Shown here: positions 31,936-37,629 of the stretch, one piece after another
How positions within the stretch are numbered: the stretch's first letter is position 1
Layout of the letters: every line of letters starts with the position of its first letter
Origin: a virus
Strand: one strand, 5' to 3'
DNA: 37,629 bases
IMG/VR virus record: IMGVR_UViG_3300042879_000434
Span: 1-37,629 of that record
The notes under the pieces: generated by a model
The model's input: only the letters and a program-made list of their open reading frames with translations
What the model was told of the DNA's origin: nothing
Database searches by the model: none
Made by a program: the position numbers and the translations under genes

Positions 31936-32260
31936 CCATTACTGGCGCAACTATCGTGGCCGCACCGTGATCTCGAGTGACGGTCGGCAGTACAGGCTAG
32001 ATGTATCCTATCGGATACTCGAGCAGGGAATCCCGCGGGACAATCTTAACTGCCGGTTGCAAGTGACGATCGATGCGTACCCACCAGACAAGAGACGGCG
32101 CGATCTGGACAACATCCAGAAGGCGCTGCTCGATGCGATCGTAGCCGCTGATGTCATTGAAGACGACAGCTTGATTGACGCGCTATCCATCACCCGGCAT
32201 GACGCCTGTGAGGATGGCAAAGTGATTGTGAGAATCAAGCCTTATGCCAAAGATGTGTGA
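31898..32260 (+). CDS. rusA: RusA-type Holliday junction resolvase (120 aa)
   Basis: GTG at 31898 with a strong GGAGGGG. LTLPWPPSINHYWRNYRGRT at the N-terminus and the catalytic block RRRDLDNIQKALLDAI carry D69, D71 and K75; the third acidic site is D90 (VIEDDSLIDAL). These are the residues required in E. coli RusA. It cleaves four-way junctions made during recombination and before packaging. Length matches the family. Confidence 0.93.
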   Translation: MLELTLPWPPSINHYWRNYRGRTVISSDGRQYRLDVSYRILEQGIPRDNLNCRLQVTIDAYPPDKRRRDLDNIQKALLDAIVAADVIEDDSLIDALSITRHDACEDGKVIVRIKPYAKDV

Positions 32261-32504
32261 TGTCTGCGGAATCGAGTATGTCCATCGATGCAGGCAAGAG
32301 AGATACCACGAGGTCATCGTGGGCGAGAGAAACCAAAAAACAGCCAAGAGGCTGATCAAGATACTAGGAGAAGGTGTCGATGAAGGAAGAAAAACTGCGA
32401 GAACTCTCATCCCAAATTCGCAAATTAAATCAAGAGCTAGCCGCAATCTATCGCGAAATATCGCGTACCGAGTTAGGTTTGCAAGAACCCTTAGACTTCG
32501 ATAA
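32244..32504 (+). CDS. Possible Cys-containing basic protein (86 aa)
   Basis: Starts MPKMCDVCGIEYVHRCRQER inside the RusA end, with a CxxC plus C motif, and has a basic C-terminal half (KTARTLIPNSQIKSRASRNL). It overlaps the next gene by 125 bp, so either its C-terminus is spurious or the genes truly overlap. Confidence 0.45.
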   Translation: MPKMCDVCGIEYVHRCRQERYHEVIVGERNQKTAKRLIKILGEGVDEGRKTARTLIPNSQIKSRASRNLSRNIAYRVRFARTLRLR

Positions 32505-32580
32505 AGATTGGATACCGCCTTATCTGAGGGAAGGGTCATGTATACCGTTACGGACGACGATGTTACCGACGAAGAATTGA
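32380..32580 (+). CDS. Small coiled-coil protein (66 aa)
   Basis: ATG at 32380 with AGGAG upstream. MKEEKLRELSSQIRKLNQEL and AAIYREISRTELGL form a heptad-like helix, then LDFDKDWIPPYLREG. Probably a real early gene of unknown role. Confidence 0.65.
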   Translation: MKEEKLRELSSQIRKLNQELAAIYREISRTELGLQEPLDFDKDWIPPYLREGSCIPLRTTMLPTKN

Positions 32581-32735
32581 ACAACGTAGATACCATCGTG
32601 ACGCTCGCAATCGCTTGGCATACCATGCGTGAATACGAGCGAGTGCTGAAACGGATATCAAGATGGCAGGACGATGGCCCCTCGATCTGGGCGCGCCGGG
32701 TGTTAAAAGAGTACGAACGGAGATTGGATTCGTGA
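32538..32735 (+). CDS. Small acidic/helical early protein (65 aa)
   Basis: ATG at 32538 after GAGGGAAGGG. MYTVTDDDVTDEELNNVDTI, then WHTMREYERVLKRISRWQDD and WARRVLKEYERRLDS. The stop overlaps the next GTG (GTGA). Unknown function. Confidence 0.65.
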   Translation: MYTVTDDDVTDEELNNVDTIVTLAIAWHTMREYERVLKRISRWQDDGPSIWARRVLKEYERRLDS

Positions 32736-32932
32736 AAGACGGAATCAGATTGGCTCCTTGCCCGAACTGTAACGCATCGGGCTGGATCGCTGACGGGATG
32801 GGAGACTGGATCAGGTGCTGCGACTGCAATCCAGAGGCACCGAAACAATCGGCAGAAGTGCTTCAGTTCGTGAGGGGCGCTCGAGTACGAAAGCCGAAAG
32901 ACCCGGTAGACGACCTGCCTCCCGCGGCATAG
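32732..32932 (+). CDS. Zinc-ribbon-like small protein (66 aa)
   Basis: GTG overlaps the previous stop. LAPCPNCNASGWIADGMGDW followed by IRCCDCNPEAP gives paired CxxC knuckles about 18 residues apart, a DnaJ-type or rubredoxin-like zinc ribbon. Acts probably in protein or DNA contact; unknown. Confidence 0.7.
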   Translation: MKDGIRLAPCPNCNASGWIADGMGDWIRCCDCNPEAPKQSAEVLQFVRGARVRKPKDPVDDLPPAA

Positions 32933-32941
32933 AATCCTGAT

Positions 32942-33088
32942 ATGAAACAAGGACTCTACGCAAACATCCATGCCAAGCGCGAGCGCATCAAGGCCGGAAG
33001 CGGCGAGAAGATGCGTAAGCCCGGCAGCAAGGGCGCTCCGACAGCGAAGGCGTTTCGCGAATCTGCGAAAACCGCGCTGAAGAAATGA
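32942..33088 (+). CDS. Short basic conserved phage protein (48 aa)
   Basis: MKQGLYANIHAKRERIKAGS then GEKMRKPGSKGAPTAKAF. I recognise the YANIHAKRxRI-x-x-GSGExMRKPGSKG pattern from many environmental phages. Lys/Arg-rich, probably nucleic-acid or virion associated. The stop overlaps the next ATG (ATGA). Confidence 0.8.
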   Translation: MKQGLYANIHAKRERIKAGSGEKMRKPGSKGAPTAKAFRESAKTALKK

Positions 33089-33321
33089 AGGTCGCCAGAC
33101 TTGGAGACAATGGGAATGATGAAGCTCCTCCGGTTAGGCGTGGTATCGCTGGCGACATCCGTCTGGGAGCGGCTGCTTTCCGTCCTATTGCGGCTCGAGC
33201 AACTCGTCTCGCAGGCGCGCAAGCCGTTGCACCCACCCGCCTCGGCGGCAGAACCGAAGGCCGAATCCCGTTCTACCAAGACAAAGACACGCCGTCGCAA
33301 GACACGAGACTGATCCCGTGA
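33085..33321 (+). CDS. Candidate coupled ORF (78 aa), competing with 33116-33313
   Basis: ATG overlaps the previous stop and its own stop overlaps the next GTG (GTGA), the pattern of true genes in this operon. Ala/Arg/Gly-rich: RGIAGDIRLGAAAFRPIAAR. No family recognised. A second frame over the same DNA is equally open. Confidence 0.4.
   Translation: MKVARLGDNGNDEAPPVRRGIAGDIRLGAAAFRPIAARATRLAGAQAVAPTRLGGRTEGRIPFYQDKDTPSQDTRLIP
33116..33313 (+). CDS. Hydrophobic-helix plus basic-tail protein (65 aa)
   Basis: ATG at 33116 (or 33119) with GGAG upstream. MMKLLRLGVVSLATSVWERL then LSVLLRLEQLVSQARK forms an amphipathic or membrane helix, and the tail is strongly basic (KTKTRRRKTRD). Codon use in this frame looks normal for the phage. 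It shares DNA with the 33085-33321 frame. Confidence 0.5.
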   Translation: MMKLLRLGVVSLATSVWERLLSVLLRLEQLVSQARKPLHPPASAAEPKAESRSTKTKTRRRKTRD

Positions 33322-33620
33322 AAACCCCGGCATGGCAGCGCAAGGCTGGACAGAATCCGAAGGGCGGTCTCAACGAGGCTGGACGCCGATCGGCTAAGGC
33401 CGAGGGCATGAACCTCAAGGCTCCGGTCAAGTCTGGCGACAACCCGCGGCGCGCTAGTTTCCTCGCGAGAATGGGTAACGCTCCCGGCCCAATGAAGGAC
33501 GAGAAGGGACAGCCGACACGATTAGCACTCGCCCTGCGCGCATGGGGTGCCAGCAGCAAGGAAGATGCTCGAGCGAAAGCCCGGGCGATTAGTAAACGAA
33601 ACGAGCAAAAGGTTAAATAA
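33318..33620 (+). CDS. DUF6321-like conserved phage protein (100 aa)
   Basis: GTG start. [20 protein letters not shown], then [20 protein letters not shown] and [20 protein letters not shown] follow a pattern I associate with DUF6321 proteins of environmental phages and some large viruses. Basic, probably a DNA- or virion-binding protein. The family name is from memory. Confidence 0.75.
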   Translation: MKTPAWQRKAGQNPKGGLNEAGRRSAKAEGMNLKAPVKSGDNPRRASFLARMGNAPGPMKDEKGQPTRLALALRAWGASSKEDARAKARAISKRNEQKVK

Positions 33621-33622
33621 CC

Positions 33623-33793
33623 ATGCCGCTAAAGAAAGGATATAGCCAGAGCACTATCTCGGCGAACATCAGCAAAGAGATGAAGCGCGGCTATCCGCAG
33701 AAGCAGGCCGTCGCGATCGCCCTATCCTCGGCACGAAAGAGCGCCAAGGCAGCAGGCAAGAGCGCAGCGGTTCGTAAGCTGACGGAAAAGTAA
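33623..33793 (+). CDS. DUF6496-like short basic protein (56 aa)
   Basis: [20 protein letters not shown] then [20 protein letters not shown] is a recurrent phage motif ([13 protein letters not shown]-x-ARKSAKKAG). It lies directly before the small terminase gene, its TAA overlapping that ATG. Function unknown; perhaps a DNA-binding or packaging accessory. Confidence 0.85.
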   Translation: MPLKKGYSQSTISANISKEMKRGYPQKQAVAIALSSARKSAKAAGKSAAVRKLTEK

Positions 33794-34209
33794 TGCCAGC
33801 AGGACGCCCGTCCATCTACTCGCAAGAGCTTGCTGATCGCATCCTGACGGAGTACAGCAAGGGGCGCAGTATTCGCGAAATCTGCGAAGAAGCGGATATG
33901 CCTGATAGAGTGACCTTGTGGCGATGGCGCAACGAGAAGCCAGAATTTGCATCCGCTCTCGCGCGCGCACGTGAGGCCAACGCAGAGACGATCGAGGACA
34001 AGATCTCCGAGATCGAGAGCAAGGTGCTCTACGAGAACCTCAATCCGCAGGCTGCCAACGTGGTGCTCTCGTCCATGCGCTGGCGAGCTCGAGTGCTGCA
34101 TCCCAAACGCTACGGCGACAAGATCGACCTCGAGCACAAGGGCGAAGTCGGCATGACTGTCGTCGTCAAACAGTTCACCGATGTCGAAAATAATACTGCC
34201 GGCGAATAA
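33793..34209 (+). CDS. Terminase small subunit (138 aa)
   Basis: PAGRPSIYSQELADRILTEY then REICEEADMPDRVTLWRWRN is the helix-turn-helix DNA-binding segment of TerS proteins; the helical middle EANAETIEDKISEIESKVLY builds the ring. C-terminal GMTVVVKQFTDVENN binds the large subunit. It recognises the packaging site. It overlaps TerL by 29 bp. Confidence 0.85.
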   Translation: MPAGRPSIYSQELADRILTEYSKGRSIREICEEADMPDRVTLWRWRNEKPEFASALARAREANAETIEDKISEIESKVLYENLNPQAANVVLSSMRWRARVLHPKRYGDKIDLEHKGEVGMTVVVKQFTDVENNTAGE

Positions 34210-35557
34210 CTGGTCACCCCGCGAGTACCAGATCCCGGCATGGGGTGCGCTCGAGAGAGGCACCAAGCGCCTCGCTCTGGCATGGCATCGACGCTCAGGA
34301 AAGGACGACATCAGCCTGCATTGGGCTGCGGTGTCCATGATGCGCCGGGTCGGTTCGGTCTGGCATATGCTCCCGCAGGCCAATCAGTCCCGTAAGGCGA
34401 TCTGGGACGCGGTAAACCCGCACACCGGCAGGCGTCGCATCGACGACGCATTCCCGCCAGAACTGCGCGAGAGCACTCGTGAGCAGGATATGTTCATCCG
34501 GTTCAAGAATGGCAGCACATGGCAGGTCGTAGGTTCCGACAACTACAACAGCCTCGTGGGCTCGCCTCCGGTCGGCGTCGTGTTCTCTGAGTACGCGATG
34601 GCAGATCCCAACGCATGGGCATTCCTGCGACCGATCCTTGCTGAGAACGGCGGCTGGGCGATCTTCATCTCGACGCCCCGCGGCAGGAACCACTTCGCTC
34701 GGCTGGTCGAATACGCAAGGCAGGACTCCGGCTGGTTCGGGCAGGTGCTTACCGTCGAGGATACGAAGGCGATCCCGATGGCGACCATCCAGCGTGAGCG
34801 CAAAGAGCTACGCATGGAGCGCGGCGACAAGGAAGCCGAGGCGATCATCCGGCAGGAGTATTACTGCGACTTTGACGCAGACATTCCGGGCGCGTACTTC
34901 GGTGAGGCGATCCGCAGCGCAGAGCTCAACGGCAGGATCGGTGAGTTCCCGCACATCGTCGGCCAGCCGGTCGGAACCGCATGGGATATCGGTGTCGGCG
35001 ACTCCACGATCATCTGGTTCTATCAACTGATCGGTCACAAGGTGCGCATCATCAACGTGCTCGAAGGCTCCGGCGTTGGGCTCGAGTGGTACGTCAAGAA
35101 GCTGCTGGCGATAGATTACGTCTACGGCGATCACATCTGGCCGCATGACGGTGCTGTGCAGGAGTGGGGCAGCGGTCAGTCTCGAGTGCAGGTGGCTGCT
35201 GGCTACGGGTTCAAGCCCCGCATCCTCGAGCGCGACTCGGTGGATGACGGGATACAGGCTGCGCGAATGATGCTGCCTGCGACCGAGTTTAATACCGCAC
35301 CAGAGCCTTTCCCGGGCGAGAGCCGCGATGAGGCGAAGGCGAGGATGACTCGAGCGATCGACGCCCTGCGGCAGTACAGGCGCGAGTACGACGACAAGCT
35401 CCAACGGTTCAAGGACAAGCCTTTGCACGATTGGACGTCGCACTATGCCGACGCATTCCGCTATCTCGCGAAGGGCAGAAAGCCGTTCCGCGGTACGGAA
35501 CAGGCCCGTCGTCCGAGCCATCAAGTGGCAGTAGCAGACTACAGGGTGCTGGGGTAG
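34181..35557 (+). CDS. Terminase large subunit, ATPase-nuclease motor (458 aa)
   Basis: Walker A-like HRRSGKDD (36-43), Walker B-like VGVVFSEYA (131-139) and the coupling motif ISTPRG (163-168) form the translocation ATPase. The RNase H-like nuclease has AWDIGVGDST (D269, D274), WPHDG (D323) and YADAFRYLA (D424), which bind metals. It pumps DNA into the procapsid and cuts the concatemer. Walker B has Ser-Glu rather than the more usual Asp-Glu. Length is normal for small podoviruses. Confidence 0.95.
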   Translation: MSKIILPANNWSPREYQIPAWGALERGTKRLALAWHRRSGKDDISLHWAAVSMMRRVGSVWHMLPQANQSRKAIWDAVNPHTGRRRIDDAFPPELRESTREQDMFIRFKNGSTWQVVGSDNYNSLVGSPPVGVVFSEYAMADPNAWAFLRPILAENGGWAIFISTPRGRNHFARLVEYARQDSGWFGQVLTVEDTKAIPMATIQRERKELRMERGDKEAEAIIRQEYYCDFDADIPGAYFGEAIRSAELNGRIGEFPHIVGQPVGTAWDIGVGDSTIIWFYQLIGHKVRIINVLEGSGVGLEWYVKKLLAIDYVYGDHIWPHDGAVQEWGSGQSRVQVAAGYGFKPRILERDSVDDGIQAARMMLPATEFNTAPEPFPGESRDEAKARMTRAIDALRQYRREYDDKLQRFKDKPLHDWTSHYADAFRYLAKGRKPFRGTEQARRPSHQVAVADYRVLG

Positions 35558-35587
35558 ACTACCTGCGCAACCCGAAAGGAGCGCGAG

Positions 35588-35785
35588 ATGTCAAGTCTTT
35601 TTAAACCGAAGATGCCGAAGATCGAGCCGACGCCCCCGCCTCCGACGGTGGATGAGGCGCAGCAGTCCCGTATTGAGCAGCGCCGCATGGCTCGTCGCCG
35701 TGGCCGCGCGTCTACGATTATGTCCACTCCGGCCAGTCAGCAGACCGGCTCGGTGGCGGTCTCTAGACTGCTTGGCGGCGGCTAA
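35588..35785 (+). CDS. Small Pro-rich virion-region protein (65 aa)
   Basis: GGAG precedes the ATG. MSSLFKPKMPKIEPTPPPPT, then basic RIEQRRMARRRGRASTI and the end SVAVSRLLGGG. This Pro-rich/basic/LLGG layout recurs next to terminase and portal genes in podoviruses; function unknown. Ends 1 bp into the next gene (TAATG). Confidence 0.8.
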   Translation: MSSLFKPKMPKIEPTPPPPTVDEAQQSRIEQRRMARRRGRASTIMSTPASQQTGSVAVSRLLGGG

Positions 35786-36573
35786 TGGCTACCAAGAAGA
35801 TATCGGCGCTAACGTCGCTGGCGCAGGATTCGATTGATCCTGCTGCTGACGTACTGCCGATCGTCGATACCGGCTCGACCGAGACGAAGAAGGCGACCGC
35901 GGCTGCGATCGTTGGCAAGTCGATCGGTGCGCTGGCGGCAACGTGGAACAACGTCTTGACGACCTTCAAGGCGCGATCGTTCAACGTCACAGACACGGCC
36001 TCGGCTGCTGCCTCGCTGCTCGATGATCTGCAAGTTGGCGGTGTGAGCAAGTGGTCGGTGCGTAAGGATGGCGAGCTCACGGTGGGTGTCGTCCCGCACG
36101 ATCGGCTCAAGAACAACAGCCTCGGCGCGTTCTACTCAACCGCTGACCAAACCGGCAACGTCTCGACGCCTACCGCATTCACGCTCAGCAACACGGCAAG
36201 CTTCGCGACCGGCATCTCGATTGCGTCCAGCAGTCAGATCACGTTCGCCAATGCCGGTATCTATCTGTGCAGCGTGAGCATTCAGTTTCAGAATTCGGAC
36301 AGCAGCAACCATACAGCGAAAGTTTGGTATCGCATCAACGGATCTGACGTCACGGCAAGTGCAAGCGTGGTAACGGTTCCGAAGATAGCTGACGGTGGCA
36401 ACACCGTTTTCGAGTTGACGTTCCTTGAGCAAGTGACTGCGAGCCAGTACATCCAAGTGATGTGGCTGCCATCTAACGTCGCTGTCACGGCTGATCACAC
36501 GGCTGCGGCTGCTGGCCCTCCGGCTGTCCCGGCGATCCCCTCTGTTTTGTTCTACGCGCATCGCATCGCGTAA
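35785..36573 (+). CDS. Tail appendage protein, DVLPIVD anchor plus C1q-like domain (262 aa)
   Basis: N-terminal KKISALTSLAQDSIDPAADV, LPIVDTGSTETKKATAAAIV is the anchor shared with the 2375-3385 product. A short shaft (FNVTDTASAAASLLDDLQVG) leads to a C-terminal all-beta domain (GIYLCSVSIQFQNSDSSNHT ... IQVMWLPSNVAVT) resembling C1q/TNF-type heads that form trimers. Probably a short appendage or receptor-contact protein. First gene of the adhesin block. Confidence 0.75.
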   Translation: MATKKISALTSLAQDSIDPAADVLPIVDTGSTETKKATAAAIVGKSIGALAATWNNVLTTFKARSFNVTDTASAAASLLDDLQVGGVSKWSVRKDGELTVGVVPHDRLKNNSLGAFYSTADQTGNVSTPTAFTLSNTASFATGISIASSSQITFANAGIYLCSVSIQFQNSDSSNHTAKVWYRINGSDVTASASVVTVPKIADGGNTVFELTFLEQVTASQYIQVMWLPSNVAVTADHTAAAAGPPAVPAIPSVLFYAHRIA

Positions 36574-36585
36574 CTGGAGACTGAA

Positions 36586-36870
36586 ATGGCAACAGGCATT
36601 GTTCTCGCATCCAACGCAAGCGCAACTGGCGCGTGGTACGCATGGCCGGGTGGCCGCGGTGAGTTCCGCGTGGAAGGCTCATTCCCCGGCACGGTCAAGC
36701 TGGAGACGAAAGGCCCGAACGGCACAGCGCAGGACGTTGGGTCATTCACGACTTTGACGAGTGCTGGCGGCGGCATCTTCGAGCTTGGCGCTTGTGAGAT
36801 CCGAGCCAACATCGCGACAGCGACTGCTGTCTATGCGGTAGCTCTGCGCATCCCGTCGCCGTCGTTCTGA
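36586..36870 (+). CDS. Small beta-rich tail-region protein (94 aa)
   Basis: ATG preceded by GGAG. GAWYAWPGGRGEFRVEGSFP, VKLETKGPNGTAQDVGSF and EIRANIATATAVYAVALRI: a compact beta protein with W/G-rich N-terminus commonly found between appendage genes of podoviruses. It may be a fibre cap or connector. Its stop overlaps the fibre ATG (TGATG). Confidence 0.75.
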   Translation: MATGIVLASNASATGAWYAWPGGRGEFRVEGSFPGTVKLETKGPNGTAQDVGSFTTLTSAGGGIFELGACEIRANIATATAVYAVALRIPSPSF

Positions 36871-37629
36871 TGAGCACGGCAGGGCTCGATCTGCTGCGGA
36901 CTAACCCCCGCACTTATGCGCGTACCGCAGACCGGACGATCGCAGATCCGACGCTGTTCCTAGACTTTCAGTCGGCAACGGCGCTCGACCCGCGCATCAC
37001 CTTCTCTCGCGGCAGTCAGGCGACGCTGTTTGACTCCACGGGTACGCTGAAGTACGCGAAGCATAATTTGCTGTTGCAGTCGCAGGATTTTGCAACGACT
37101 TGGTCAGCAACAAATACAACAATTGTTGTAAATGATACGACTGCGCCAGATGGAACTGTTACCGCCGACAAAGCAACGCAAACCAGCACATCAAATCCAA
37201 GAGTTACGCAACAAGTCACGGTTTTAGGCCAATATCAATTTTCTGTATTTATTAAGTACATTGATATTCAATGGATTAGAATTTTAATTGGAAGTAATTC
37301 TGTTTGGTTTGATGTTCAAAACGGTCTTGTTGGAACGGCTGATCCTGATCGAGTTGGCAGTATTGAGGTATCTGCTAACGGTTTTTATCGTCTAATTGTT
37401 AATGCTAGTAATTTGAGCGGCGCAACGACGTTTTTTATAATTGGTGCAGATGCCAATAATTCTGTAAATGAATTATTAGGGTCGTATTACGCTTGGGGCG
37501 CCCAACTCAACCTCGCCAACATGGAAGGCGGCGTCACCTCGTCGCTGACGACGTATTACCCGACGACGACTGCGGCCTACTACGCACCTTGCTTCACCTA
37601 CGACCCGGCTACGCTGCAGCCGCAGGGCT
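36870..37629 (+). CDS. Tail fibre / receptor-binding protein, 5' part (allele B, truncated by window end)
   Basis: Starts MSTAGLDLLRTNPRTYARTA and enters the cap identical to bases 2-99. From 37049 the first beta-sandwich module (LLLQSQDFATTWSATN ... YAWGAQLNL) is a different allele from that at 100-634: the same fold pattern and anchor residues (LLLQS, TAPDGT.TAD, FSVF.KY, WFDVQNG, WGAQL), but many substitutions and 27 codons shorter. From 37503 it is again identical to copy A. The middle of the allele (37230-37480) is strongly AT-rich. Read with 2-1795 this gives the full gene. Confidence 0.85.
   Translation, partial: MSTAGLDLLRTNPRTYARTADRTIADPTLFLDFQSATALDPRITFSRGSQATLFDSTGTLKYAKHNLLLQSQDFATTWSATNTTIVVNDTTAPDGTVTADKATQTSTSNPRVTQQVTVLGQYQFSVFIKYIDIQWIRILIGSNSVWFDVQNGLVGTADPDRVGSIEVSANGFYRLIVNASNLSGATTFFIIGADANNSVNELLGSYYAWGAQLNLANMEGGVTSSLTTYYPTTTAAYYAPCFTYDPATLQPQG
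36950..37048. repeat. Contig-end direct repeat, 5' flank copy 2
   Basis: Identical to bases 1-99. Left border of allele B. Confidence 0.95.
37503..37629. repeat. Contig-end direct repeat, 3' flank copy 2
   Basis: Identical to 635-761 (127 bases) and runs to the window end. Right border of allele B. Confidence 0.95.

Overview
The window is an essentially complete genome of a tailed double-stranded DNA phage with podovirus-type architecture: a short-tail connector portal, T7-like tail tube and nozzle proteins, internal virion (ejection) proteins and a beta-helix tailspike. It carries no RNA polymerase, DNA polymerase, integrase or CI-type repressor. Gene content (GTA-type 3TM holin, Bbp19-like protein, NinB, DUF1364, Sak annealing protein with YqaJ exonuclease, DUF1376 replication protein) points to a Gram-negative, probably pseudomonadotal, host. 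The host cannot be named from sequence alone. Base composition looks moderately GC-rich (my estimate, not computed).

The two ends of the window lie in the same tail-fibre gene. Bases 1-99 repeat 36950-37048 exactly, and 635-761 repeat 37503-37629 exactly, but the DNA between these flanks differs in sequence and by 81 bp in length. The simplest reading is a circular or terminally redundant genome of about 36.9 kb whose contig opens in a region where two alleles of one adhesin module coexist. A tandem duplicated gene is the alternative.

Layout. (i) 35588-37629 continuing into 1-4289, plus strand: adhesin and tail-appendage block, with two proteins sharing an anchor motif, a modular fibre, small accessory proteins and a glycine-rich adhesin. 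(ii) 4305-5972: portal. (iii) 5972-7549: lysis cassette (small membrane proteins, holin, GH24 endolysin). (iv) 7554-11446: HTH-metallophosphoesterase, Bbp19-like protein, scaffold, a structured leader with two terminators, major capsid and a probable decoration protein. (v) 11500-24832: tail tube, nozzle, gp13/gp14-like proteins, three large ejection proteins and the tailspike. (vi) 24810-28727, minus strand: recombination operon (Sak annealing protein, YqaJ exonuclease, SSB-like protein, NinB, DUF1364) with many small proteins. (vii) 28728-28841: divergent control region with paired operator-like sites. (viii) 28842-33793, plus strand: Cro-like regulator, C5 methyltransferase with a nested second-frame ORF, DUF1376 replication protein containing an iteron-type origin candidate, DUF3310, RusA and a string of small genes. 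(ix) 33793-35557: small and large terminase.

The two early operons diverge from the Cro-controlled region. The leftward arm supplies recombination and the rightward arm supplies replication initiation, DNA modification, junction resolution and packaging. Late genes all run on the plus strand and are tightly packed, mostly with 1-4 bp stop/start overlaps. Only the 258 bp before the capsid gene form a substantial non-coding stretch; no gap exceeds 300 bp. The most notable points are the allelic fibre module, the roughly five-fold excess of the palindrome CTCGAG that is wholly missing from the adhesin and control/replication blocks, the iteron origin candidate, the overprinted ORF inside the methyltransferase, and the structured capsid leader.
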